Below are positions 1-5,536 of a DNA stretch of 6,164 nt, piece after piece (position 1 is the stretch's first letter; every line of letters starts with the position of its first letter). The notes beneath the pieces were generated by a model, which was not told where the DNA came from, made no database searches, and saw only the letters and a list, made by a program, of their open reading frames with translations. Source of the stretch: Deltaproteobacteria bacterium (GTDB lineage: Bacteria > Desulfobacterota > Dissulfuribacteria > Dissulfuribacterales > UBA3076); assembly GCA_030605675.1 (NCBI GenBank), contig JAUWHV010000075.1, positions 1 to 6,164 on the forward strand, written 5' to 3'. Made by a program: the position numbers and the translations under genes.

Positions 1-118
1 TTGCTTTGCGTTTTCCTGACATGTAAAGACTATACGTTGAGGGCTTGAAGGGGTCAAGAAATGGCTGCAGCGGACGCAAATTTAGAGTATGTAATTGTAG
101 AATTTTTGTAGCCGTTCA

Positions 119-203
119 CGGCTTGAAACTTGAAATTGGAAAGTAGAAATTGGGGAGAGATGAACGGCTTGAAATTTGAAATTGGAAATTAGGAAAAGAT
201 GAA
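119..203 (+). repeat. Two direct copies of a CGGCTTGAAA-type A/T-rich repeat
   Basis: Copy one starts at 119 and copy two at 165. Each begins CGGCTTGAAA, continues with TTGAAATTGGAAA, and ends with AGATGAA just before the next unit. The copies differ by single substitutions and by a few bases of length (46 against 39). The second copy runs into the ATG of the short frame at 199. They form the left flank of the inverted structure described for 110-376. Confidence 0.7.
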
Positions 204-333
204 ACGTGTCTATGAGTTGGATGTTTACAGATTGGCAGAAGAGTTATCAGAGTCAAACGCGACAGGATACAAAGCAATAGTTGAAAAACTCAGCCCTCAA
301 TTGAATACGTTCAACAACAGTACAAAAGCATGA
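199..333 (+). pseudogene. Internally deleted four-helix-bundle (23S IVS-type) protein remnant
   Basis: This 44-codon frame opens MKRVYELDVYRLAEELSE, which resembles the N-terminus of the four-helix-bundle proteins encoded in 23S rRNA intervening sequences and widely elsewhere. The second half, with YKAIVEKLSPQLNTF and NSTKA at the end, resembles the C-terminus of the same family. The usual protein is roughly 110-130 residues, so about 70 central residues, including helices two and three, seem to be missing, apparently without a frame change. The product should not fold as a four-helix bundle. An A/G-rich AGGAAA stretch at 191-196 could serve as a weak ribosome binding site. Family assignment is from memory of the motif pattern. 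The alternative is a chance short ORF. Confidence 0.5.
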
Positions 334-334
334 A

Positions 335-376
335 GGCCAAATTTCCAATTTCTAATTTCAGCGTTCCGCGAACGCT
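335..376 (-). repeat. Inverted copy of the left-flank repeat plus terminal hairpin
   Basis: Read on the minus strand, this segment carries a 7-bp stem with a 3-base loop (360-376), then GAAATTAGAAATTGGAAATT, which closely matches the repeats at 119-203. It starts one base after the stop of the 44-codon remnant. No T-run follows the hairpin, so it does not look like a factor-independent terminator for either side. Confidence 0.6.
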
Positions 377-474
377 TACAATATTCCTTTGTTCGTATGG
401 ATTTAGGGGGTTGCTGTAAACGGCAAAATAGAGATTGCCTGTCTTCCAAGGATGTTTTATTGTCATAACTAGTC

Positions 475-481
475 GAGGGAG
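475..481 (+). promoter_or_regulatory. Shine-Dalgarno site of the S41 protease
   Basis: GAGGGAG ends 7 nt before the ATG at 489. This strong site supports 489 as the start. No convincing -35/-10 pair was recognised between 376 and 475, so the promoter is unassigned. Confidence 0.75.
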
Positions 482-488
482 ATAAAAA

Positions 489-1856
489 ATGGAAAAATTT
501 TCAAAGTCGGGACGTTACTGGCTTATTTTAATTGCTCTGGTTTGTGTTTTCATGGTCATAGGCACCTATCAAGCACATCAAATTGCCTCTGCCAGGGAAA
601 ACGGAACTTACGAACAACTTAAAATTTTCGGTTCTGTTCTCGACCTGGTACAGCGCAACTATGTTGAAGAGATTCCGCCCAAAAAACTTATCTACGGTGC
701 AGTACAGGGCATGCTCAAATCTCTTGATCCGCACTCCTCTTTCATGAAGCCTGAGGACTACAAGGAACTTCAGATAGAGACCAAAGGCAGCTTCACCGGC
801 ATAGGCATAGAGATCAGCCTCAAAGACGGGATACTGACGGTTGTGTCCCCTATAGAGGGCACTCCAGCATACAAAGCGGGTCTGAAGGCCAATGATAAAA
901 TACTCAAGATAGAGGGCAAAACTACTAAAAACATGACCTTGATTGAGTCAGTAAAGCTTCTAAGAGGTGCCAAGGGGACCGACGTCACTATCTCCATATA
1001 CCGGAAGGGATGGAGACGGCTTAAAGACGTAACCCTGACAAGGGACGTAATCCCCATAAAAAGTGTGCGATCCAGGATGCTGGAAGAGGGCTATGGTTAT
1101 ATACGTATTAGTAATTTCCAGAACAAGACTACTCTTGAACTGAAAAAGGCCTTAAAAGAACTGGAAAAGGGCAAAAGTCTCAATGGCCTGGTTCTTGATC
1201 TTCGAAACAATCCTGGTGGGTTACTCGACCAGGCTGTAAAAGTAGCTGACGTATTTCTGGAAAAGGGACTTATTGTCTATACAGATGGCAGGATCGAAGA
1301 ACAAAAAATGCGTTTTGAGGCCCATCCGGACAAGCATCCTCACGATTACCCCATTGCAGTATTGGTCAATGAAGGAAGCGCCAGTGCCTCGGAGATAGTT
1401 GCCGGGGCCCTTCAAGATCACAAAAGGGCAATAATTTTAGGGGTCCAGACCTTTGGCAAAGGATCGGTCCAGACCATCATTCCCCTTGAAGACGGATCTG
1501 CAGTACGCCTTACCACAGCCAGATACTACACGCCTAACGGCAGATCCATACAGGCAAAGGGCATAGAGCCTGATATAGAAGTACCTTACGCGCCCATGGA
1601 AAAACCAAAAGAAAAGGACGAAATCTTTCATTTTCCGACGGAACGCGATTTAGAGGGACACCTGATAAATGAAAATGAGCCAATTGAAGATGATCTGAAT
1701 TCTGTAAAAGATAAAAAAGATAAGCCGGAAGCTGTCGACTCCGAAGTTGATAATGGAGAAACACAGCCGCCCCCCATGGATAACCAGTTAGAAGAAGCGG
1801 TTAGAATATTAAAGGCGTGGGCCATATTTAAACAGTTACCTCTGCGGAAGCTATAA
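489..1856 (+). CDS. ctpA: S41 family C-terminal processing peptidase (CtpA/Prc type)
   Basis: A serine protease that acts in the periplasm and cleaves near the C-termini of envelope proteins; in Gram-negatives this family often controls peptidoglycan hydrolases. An N-terminal hydrophobic segment (about 11-25) after basic residues is a signal or anchor. A PDZ domain follows at about 100-180 (GSFTGIGIEI at 100-109), then the S41 core at about 199-365. The catalytic set is complete: Ser299 in NEGSASASE, Lys324 in TFGKGSVQ (25 residues later, the family spacing) and Gln328. The LDLRNNPGG motif is at 236-244. A charged, low-complexity stretch (about 370-430) links to a final helix, EEAVRILKAWAIFKQL, typical of bacterial CtpA C-termini. 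At 455 aa it is full length. The deacetylase gene follows after 93 bp, probably in the same transcript. The natural substrate cannot be read from the sequence. Confidence 0.96.
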   Translation: MEKFSKSGRYWLILIALVCVFMVIGTYQAHQIASARENGTYEQLKIFGSVLDLVQRNYVEEIPPKKLIYGAVQGMLKSLDPHSSFMKPEDYKELQIETKGSFTGIGIEISLKDGILTVVSPIEGTPAYKAGLKANDKILKIEGKTTKNMTLIESVKLLRGAKGTDVTISIYRKGWRRLKDVTLTRDVIPIKSVRSRMLEEGYGYIRISNFQNKTTLELKKALKELEKGKSLNGLVLDLRNNPGGLLDQAVKVADVFLEKGLIVYTDGRIEEQKMRFEAHPDKHPHDYPIAVLVNEGSASASEIVAGALQDHKRAIILGVQTFGKGSVQTIIPLEDGSAVRLTTARYYTPNGRSIQAKGIEPDIEVPYAPMEKPKEKDEIFHFPTERDLEGHLINENEPIEDDLNSVKDKKDKPEAVDSEVDNGETQPPPMDNQLEEAVRILKAWAIFKQLPLRKL

Positions 1857-1949
1857 GGTGAGCCTAGTGCAAAACTATGTCTTTGGTCGGAACTGACGTT
1901 CCTGGTTCAATGTCCCGAACAAAATCCATGAGTTCTGCAAGAGGCTCAA

Positions 1950-2852
1950 ATGGCTAAATCTCGCTCATCGAGGAACAAAACCCGCAAAAAGAGTCTCACA
2001 AGACGTTCTCCCCGTCTATTGTGGCCTATAATAGCCTTGGGAATAACCGGGGCAATTGTGGCCCTTGTATACCTTCTTCCTTTGCCACAGGGCACAGGAC
2101 CAAAAGTCCGCCCGCCCTTTGAAGAATTTGATTCCGCACCACCTGTCTCCCGTCCTTCCAAACCATCAAGACCGAAAAGCACAGCCTCTATGCCTTTAGT
2201 AGCTATACTTATAGACGACATGGGTTATAATCTTCCAATTAACAATCAGTTTCTGAAGCTAGAGGCCCCTCTTTCCTTTTCCTTTCTCCCAGCAGCACCT
2301 CATACGCCCAAGCTGGCCAAAAAGGCCAAGGATCTCGGCAAAGATGTCTTAATACACCTACCTCTGGAGCCTGTTAACAGTGCGATTGACCCTGGTCCCG
2401 GCGTCCTGCGTCTAAGTATGGACTTTGATTCCATGTTACAGATACTCAGAAAGGACCTGGATGCTGTGCCTGGTGCAATCGGAGTAAATAATCACATGGG
2501 TTCTAAATTCACTGCAAGTAAAAGGGGCATGGAATTGATTCTTACTGAAATAAAACGCCGTGGTCTTTTTTTTGTTGACAGCAAGACTACTCATGACAGT
2601 GTGGCATATGTAACTGCCAGATCTATGGGGATACCGGCTGCTGAAAGGACCGTGTTTCTAGATCACGATACTCAAAAGGAATCCATCAGAAGGGAAATCA
2701 AGAAAATGGTGAAACTGTCTATGGAGAATGGATGTGTCCTTGCCATAGGGCATCCGACACCTAATACGTGGAAGGTTTTGTATGAGGAGCTACCGCGGGT
2801 AAGGAAGCGTGTCAGGATTGTTCCGGTTCATAAGATTCTTGTTGCCCAATAG
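1950..2852 (+). CDS. Divergent polysaccharide deacetylase family protein (YibQ/DUF610-like)
   Basis: The protein starts with a very basic tail (residues 1-22) and one transmembrane segment (about 23-43), then a Pro-rich linker to about 81, so the C-terminal domain should face the periplasm. That domain (about 82-298) has the family pattern: ILIDDMG at 86-92, HLPLEP at 136-141, GVNNHMGS at 178-185, FFVDSKT at 207-213, FLDHD at 236-240 and GHPTPNT at 267-273. The paired Asp and the His residues match the metal-site layout of NodB-like deacetylases, but activity in this divergent branch is poorly established, so the substrate is unknown. AAGAGG at 1939-1944 ends 5 nt before the ATG. It lies 93 bp after the S41 protease, an arrangement common in deltaproteobacteria and suggestive of envelope or division-related peptidoglycan work. 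Length 300 aa is normal. Confidence 0.93.
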   Translation: MAKSRSSRNKTRKKSLTRRSPRLLWPIIALGITGAIVALVYLLPLPQGTGPKVRPPFEEFDSAPPVSRPSKPSRPKSTASMPLVAILIDDMGYNLPINNQFLKLEAPLSFSFLPAAPHTPKLAKKAKDLGKDVLIHLPLEPVNSAIDPGPGVLRLSMDFDSMLQILRKDLDAVPGAIGVNNHMGSKFTASKRGMELILTEIKRRGLFFVDSKTTHDSVAYVTARSMGIPAAERTVFLDHDTQKESIRREIKKMVKLSMENGCVLAIGHPTPNTWKVLYEELPRVRKRVRIVPVHKILVAQ

Positions 2853-2858
2853 AACGTA

Positions 2859-2908
2859 CGGCATCCTTCATTCTGCAGTTTACACTTTTTCAACATAGAC
2901 GGATGCCG
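2859..2908. repeat. 8-bp inverted repeat with a 34-nt loop downstream of the deacetylase gene
   Basis: CGGCATCC (2859-2866) and GGATGCCG (2901-2908) are exact reverse complements separated by 34 bases. It sits 6 bases after the deacetylase stop. There is no T-run after the second arm and the loop is long, so a factor-independent terminator is not supported. Confidence 0.45.
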
Positions 2909-2911
2909 GCC

Positions 2912-2957
2912 ATTAGCTGTTAGCCGTTAGCTATTAACCGCTAATCGCTTAAATTAG
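2912..2957. repeat. Degenerate TTAGC-type short repeats
   Basis: The segment is made of near-7-base units such as TTAGCTG, TTAGCCG, TTAGCTA, TTAACCG and CTAATCG. It is followed immediately by a hairpin, CCGCC-TTC-GGCGG (2958-2970). Such units are common filler repeats in environmental bacterial genomes. No function is claimed. Confidence 0.55.
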
Positions 2958-2979
2958 CCGCCTTCGGCGGGACTTCTCT

Positions 2980-3030
2980 GACAGGATGAACAAGATTTAC
3001 ATGATTTTCATTTATCCTGTTGATCCTGTC
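2980..3030. repeat. Dispersed GACAGGAT...ATCCTGTC inverted repeat upstream of queF
   Basis: A 17-base left arm (2980-2996) pairs with a 17-base right arm (3014-3030) at 15 of 17 positions across a 17-base loop, followed by seven A residues. Each arm itself contains two copies of an AGGAT-like unit. The pattern matches an intergenic repeat frequently seen in deltaproteobacterial and other environmental genomes (recollection). It contains the ATG at 2986 that would be the upstream-most start of the queF frame, so that start is very likely an artefact. Confidence 0.75.
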
Positions 3031-3078
3031 AAAAAAATGGAAATTCCTATACTATCAAGTTACCTGGAAATAATGAAA

Positions 3079-3477
3079 ATGAAATACGGAGAAAAAGAAA
3101 TAAAAAAGGCCGAGCTTGAATCATGGCCGAATCCATGCCCTGAACGTAACTATACCATAGAGATAAGTTTCCCGGAATTCACCTGCCTTTGCCCAAGGTC
3201 AGGATATCCTGATTTTGCAACCATAAGGATAACCTATGTACCGGACCGGTTCATAGTAGAACTGAAATCTCTAAAACTCTATCTCAACACCTATAGAGAT
3301 CAATATGTTTCGCACGAAGAAGCCGTCAACAAAATTTTCTCAGACCTGACCGAGGTCCTTTCCCCCCGCACTATCAAGGTGGAAGGTGATTTTCATCCAA
3401 GAGGTAATATCCACACTGTGATCAAGGTTGAAGGAGGCCCCGGATTACCCTCAGAGCTTGTTCCCAGGCAGAAATAG
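3079..3477 (+). CDS. queF: NADPH-dependent 7-cyano-7-deazaguanine reductase (preQ1 synthase)
   Basis: QueF reduces the nitrile of preQ0 to the aminomethyl group of preQ1 in cytosolic queuosine synthesis. The key residues of the short (unimodular, B. subtilis-like) form are present, numbered from the start at 3079: Cys38 in FTCLCPRSG, which forms the thioimide, Asp45 in YPDF, the ELKSLKLYL signature at 62-70, and His79-Glu80 in SHEEA. At 132 aa from this start the length is close to family size. The open frame extends up to ATG 2986, but those extra codons translate an intergenic inverted repeat. MKYGEKEI at 3079 resembles the usual N-terminus, with GGAAAT at 3066-3071 as a weak ribosome site. 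ATG 3073, two codons earlier, is nearly as good and 3037 is less likely. No preQ1 riboswitch was recognised upstream. No other queuosine gene is in the window. The next gene is convergent. Confidence 0.95.
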   Translation: MKYGEKEIKKAELESWPNPCPERNYTIEISFPEFTCLCPRSGYPDFATIRITYVPDRFIVELKSLKLYLNTYRDQYVSHEEAVNKIFSDLTEVLSPRTIKVEGDFHPRGNIHTVIKVEGGPGLPSELVPRQK

Positions 3478-3600
3478 CGGTTTTGCCTTACCCCTGTTCA
3501 ACAGCATGATCCGGACAATTTCCTAATAAGGGCACTTTCTCTGCATATCGCCACATTGGGAAAAAACTAAAATAGTTGGAATAATCGTTCGCGATATTTA

Positions 3601-4263
3601 TCACTCCAGCCACGATACCAATTTGTCCGTCTCAACTCTATCGGTTCTGAATTTATTTATAGGGGATCCCAAATCTGGATAACCGATTGATAAACCGATT
3701 ACGAGTCGCTTGGTCTCAGGAATGGAAAGAAAGTTTTTGATCTGCTTGGCATAATCTGTTGAAAAAGCCTGCGGTACTGTGCCAAGCCCCTTAGCGTGGG
3801 CCGCCAACATCAGGCTTTGGGCGAATAACCCTATGTCAAAAAGTGACCAGAGACTGAGAGAGCTATCCTGGAAGAGATATATGGCATGGGGCGCATAATA
3901 GAAATTGAAATTCACTTTCTTCGATTTTCGGACTACTTCAGGATCTTTCAGATCGATTCCGGCTGCTTCAGCTTTTGTTTTATATAAATGATTTATTCTG
4001 GCTTCTTCAGCCGGTGGCCAAAATTGCGGCTCGGGCAAATCCGGCGTTGGTTCCACACCCTTTGTAAGAAGCTCGACCATCATCTTTGAAAGCGCCTCTT
4101 TTTTAGCACCAGATAAAATAATAATTTCCCACGGCTGGCTATTCTTGTATGACGGGCTCCATTTTGCAATATTGACTACCTCCATTAGAAGATCCTTCGA
4201 AACCTTTTCTGGTTTGAAGGCGCGAATACTCATCCGTTTTTTGATGCATTCTATAGCGTCCAT
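3601..4263 (-). CDS. FMN-dependent nitroreductase family protein
   Basis: A cytosolic flavoprotein of the nitroreductase superfamily, which uses NAD(P)H to reduce nitroaromatics, quinones or other acceptors; the substrate is not predictable here. Visible family signs are RMSIRAF at 10-16 (Arg10, Ser12 and Arg14 expected at the FMN phosphate), SPSYKNSQPWE at 36-46, a helical centre with LFAQSLMLAAHAKGLGTV at 146-163, and IGYPD at 193-197 near the C-terminus. At 220 aa it is full length. A long insertion at about 70-115, rich in Pro and acidic residues, is the lid region that varies between subfamilies. AAGGGG (4269-4274) lies 5 nt upstream of the ATG. The gene begins 14 nt after a 52-aa ORF that overlaps the PIN toxin gene, so it is probably the last gene of that transcript. 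A functional link to the toxin genes is not shown. Confidence 0.93.
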   Translation of the reverse strand: MDAIECIKKRMSIRAFKPEKVSKDLLMEVVNIAKWSPSYKNSQPWEIIILSGAKKEALSKMMVELLTKGVEPTPDLPEPQFWPPAEEARINHLYKTKAEAAGIDLKDPEVVRKSKKVNFNFYYAPHAIYLFQDSSLSLWSLFDIGLFAQSLMLAAHAKGLGTVPQAFSTDYAKQIKNFLSIPETKRLVIGLSIGYPDLGSPINKFRTDRVETDKLVSWLE

Positions 4264-4277
4264 AATATCCCCTTTTT

Positions 4278-4436
4278 CTATATACCATCCTTATCCATCA
4301 CAGGAGTGACCGTTTCCACTGCTGCTTTCTTGTTTTCAAACGAAGTTTCAAATTGAAGTTGCCTGGCAACGAGGATTTGTATGCTATAAAAACTCTTATA
4401 AAACTCTAAAAACGCCTCTGCTTTACCAAGTCTCAT
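4278..4436 (-). CDS. Unrecognised 52-aa ORF coupled to the PIN toxin gene
   Basis: Its ATG (4436-4434) overlaps the TGA of the PIN-domain gene in an ATGA junction, and its TAG ends 14 nt before the nitroreductase ATG. No Shine-Dalgarno site precedes it, so translation would depend on coupling to the toxin gene. The product is 52 residues: a first half rich in aromatic and aliphatic residues that could form an amphipathic helix (AEAFLEFYKSFYSIQILVAR at 6-25), and a more polar tail ending in MDKDGI. I do not recognise a family. The fit into the gap with 4-nt overlap on one side and 14 nt on the other favours a real gene. It could instead be the remnant of a longer gene or a chance frame. Confidence 0.5.
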   Translation of the reverse strand: MRLGKAEAFLEFYKSFYSIQILVARQLQFETSFENKKAAVETVTPVMDKDGI

Positions 4437-4900
4437 GAAATTCGTTCAAAAACTTTTTGATAATCAGCCAGTTTTTCCACATGACCAAATCTATTAACCT
4501 TGGCAACATGCTTGAAATCATTGGTAACGAATATCGCATCGTTTACGATTGCCAAGGCATGATATAAAGAATCGCTGAGTTCAGGATAACCACTTTTCGG
4601 ATTTCCTGTGCGAGCGATTTCAATAGCTTTCATTCTGATAACAAGACTCGGAACTACAACCAGCAATACTTTTTCGTTTACTAATTGTTCAAGGTGTAGA
4701 AGATGCTTTTGAACTTTCTGCAAATTATCTAAATTCCCACAAAGAACCTCGGTTATTTCATCTAACAACAAACTTGGCGCTACAAGTTGAATTTCATTTG
4801 CAATCGCATGAGATATCAACTGTCTGGCAGTCACCTGTAATTGACGCCCGTATATCATTTCTAGAAAAACATTAGCATCCGGCACAATTATATTATTCAT
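4433..4900 (-). CDS. PIN-domain ribonuclease toxin (VapC-like)
   Basis: A predicted Mg-dependent endoribonuclease of the PIN superfamily, toxin of a type II toxin-antitoxin pair. The four acidic residues of the active site are visible: Asp8 in VPDAN, Glu48 in LLLDEITE, Asp110 in ELSDSLYHALA and Asp128 in VTNDFKH. The protein is 155 aa, slightly longer than typical VapC. The extra length is a helical middle part (about 55-75). Its ATG overlaps the last 8 nt of the antitoxin gene, so translation is coupled and the toxin is made after its antidote. The RNA target cannot be predicted. The partner is of the Phd/YefM type rather than the AbrB-type VapB usual for VapC, a pairing also known for PIN toxins. 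The gene looks intact. Confidence 0.9.
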   Translation of the reverse strand: MNNIIVPDANVFLEMIYGRQLQVTARQLISHAIANEIQLVAPSLLLDEITEVLCGNLDNLQKVQKHLLHLEQLVNEKVLLVVVPSLVIRMKAIEIARTGNPKSGYPELSDSLYHALAIVNDAIFVTNDFKHVAKVNRFGHVEKLADYQKVFERIS

Positions 4901-5189
4901 AGTTCTTTATTGCCTGCATTCGTCTTTTTGAACGAATTTGACGTAAAACTTCTGTAGGCTCCTCATTCATTGAAAGTGTCGGTAGGCTGTGTAACTGATC
5001 AAGTAAACGCTGCCTTTCTGAATCAAGGGGAGCCTGCGCCGGGTAAGGACTCTCTGTATTTACAGGAACCAAACGTGCCAAAGGCTTTCCTTTCCTTTCA
5101 ATAGTAATAATATCGCCTTTATAAAATACTTCATCGAGCAATGTACCGAATTGCCGACGTGCACTGGTGACATCAACTGTCCTTTGCAT
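4893..5189 (-). CDS. Phd/YefM-type antitoxin of the PIN toxin
   Basis: The 98-aa product has an N-terminal Phd/YefM DNA-binding domain (about 1-45): VTSARRQFGTLLDEV is the first helix region and GDIITIERKGKPLARLVPV the beta-hairpin signature. The rest (about 46-98) is Pro-rich, then charged and helical (EVLRQIRSKRRMQ), as expected of the flexible part that covers the toxin. It should neutralise the PIN protein and repress its own promoter. GGAG at 5197-5200 lies 7 nt before the ATG. The promoter at 5241-5269 and a palindrome at 5224-5236 are just upstream, fitting autoregulation. The toxin ATG lies 8 nt inside its 3' end. The antitoxin of the neighbouring plus-strand module shares only the fold pattern and is clearly a different sequence. 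Confidence 0.9.
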   Translation of the reverse strand: MQRTVDVTSARRQFGTLLDEVFYKGDIITIERKGKPLARLVPVNTESPYPAQAPLDSERQRLLDQLHSLPTLSMNEEPTEVLRQIRSKRRMQAIKNYE

Positions 5190-5196
5190 ACTCTAT

Positions 5197-5200
5197 CTCC
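5197..5200 (-). promoter_or_regulatory. Shine-Dalgarno site of the minus-strand antitoxin
   Basis: The minus strand reads GGAG, within AAGGATGGAG, 7 nt upstream of the ATG at 5189. It supports that start. Confidence 0.65.
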
Positions 5201-5223
5201 ATCCTTAATAGGATTAGCAACCA

Positions 5224-5236
5224 TATATGTCATATA
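5224..5236. promoter_or_regulatory. Palindromic operator candidate of the PIN toxin-antitoxin operon
   Basis: TATATG-T-CATATA is an exact 6-bp inverted repeat around one central base. It lies 4 bp downstream of the -10 box and covers the expected transcription start, where a repressor would block initiation. The Phd-type antitoxin is the likely ligand (inference). Confidence 0.5.
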
Positions 5237-5240
5237 AGTT

Positions 5241-5269
5241 ATTATGGTTCAAAAAAATAGATTTGTCAA
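5241..5269 (-). promoter_or_regulatory. Sigma-70 promoter of the PIN toxin-antitoxin operon
   Basis: On the minus strand, TTGACA (5269-5264) and CATAAT (5246-5241) are separated by exactly 17 bp. The -35 is perfect and the -10 has one mismatch. Transcription would begin near 5234 and give a leader of about 45 nt before the antitoxin ATG. Confidence 0.75.
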
Positions 5270-5484
5270 TCCTCAATTAAGGAAGCCATGTGATTTAAGA
5301 ATCATTCAACGGGTCAAAAAAATGAAATGGAAGCAGAACGCTCGGGTCACCAGCCGTAGGGGGCGGCGAGGACTGCGCAAAAGCTTAAAAAGGTTGAAAG
5401 CTAACTCCCCCACGTCCCCCAAAAGTATCTCATTCCCAATTATTCCAGCCGTCCAGTTCACTCAGAACCAGTGTCCCCTATCTC
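5270..5484. other. Spacer between two divergent toxin-antitoxin promoters
   Basis: This 215-bp stretch separates the two -35 boxes. It contains C-rich patches (CTCCCCCACGTCCCCC at about 5405-5420) and a G-rich patch near 5358-5367. An open frame spans 5244-5543 on the plus strand, but it includes both promoters, so it is not called a gene. I see no RNA gene or transposase remnant that can be supported. Confidence 0.5.
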
Positions 5485-5513
5485 TTGACATACTACGCCA
5501 TGAAAACTATAAT
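5485..5513 (+). promoter_or_regulatory. Consensus sigma-70 promoter of the RelE-type module
   Basis: TTGACA (5485-5490) and TATAAT (5508-5513) are separated by 17 bp, a perfect match to the housekeeping consensus. Start of transcription would fall near 5520, leaving a short leader of about 24 nt. Two imperfect direct repeats, CATGAAAACTAT (5499-5510) and CATAAAAATTAT (5517-5528), lie over and after the -10 and could be repressor sites. Confidence 0.85.
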
Positions 5514-5530
5514 GGTCATAAAAATTATCA

Positions 5531-5536
5531 AGAGGA
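5531..5536 (+). promoter_or_regulatory. Shine-Dalgarno site of the plus-strand antitoxin
   Basis: AGAGGA lies 7 nt before the ATG at 5544 and fixes that start. Confidence 0.75.

Larger units (their letters stand above)
110..376. mobile_element. Possible small non-autonomous element with inverted, hairpin-bearing ends
   Basis: The left side begins with a hairpin (AGCCG, loop TTCA, CGGCT; 110-123) followed by the A/T-rich string TTGAAACTTGAAATTGGAAA. The right side, read on the minus strand from 376, begins with a hairpin (AGCGTTC, loop GCG, GAACGCT) followed by GAAATTAGAAATTGGAAATT. Both ends therefore have the same order, hairpin then a GAAATTGGAAA-type repeat, in opposite orientation. Between them lies a shortened four-helix-bundle reading frame. 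Repeats of this type are often seen around such genes in environmental genomes; that is recollection, not a search. No target-site duplication was identified, so mobility is inference. It could instead be a decayed intergenic repeat cluster. Confidence 0.35.

Noticed and set aside
528..1825. Several minus-strand and alternate-frame ORFs of 64-95 codons inside the protease gene
   Set aside because: They lie wholly under a gene with a complete S41 catalytic set and have no recognisable domains; they are shadows.
1857..1949. Small gene or regulatory RNA between the protease and deacetylase genes
   Set aside because: A 26-codon frame starting at 1877 and a 5-bp hairpin (1889-1902) are present, but neither has a ribosome site, promoter or T-run, and the frame runs into the deacetylase start.
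2859..2908. Rho-independent terminator after the deacetylase gene
   Set aside because: The arms are exact but the loop is 34 nt and there is no T-run after the second arm.
2986..3072. N-terminal extension of queF from ATG 2986
   Set aside because: The codons come from an inverted dispersed repeat, no ribosome site precedes the ATG, and QueF similarity begins later.
2940..3080. preQ1 riboswitch upstream of queF
   Set aside because: The short C-rich loop and A-rich tail of a preQ1 aptamer were not found; the space is taken by repeats.
3478..3600. Bidirectional terminator between the convergent queF and nitroreductase genes
   Set aside because: Only a 4-bp stem (ATCG-TTCG-CGAT, 3584-3595) was found, with no T-run on either strand.
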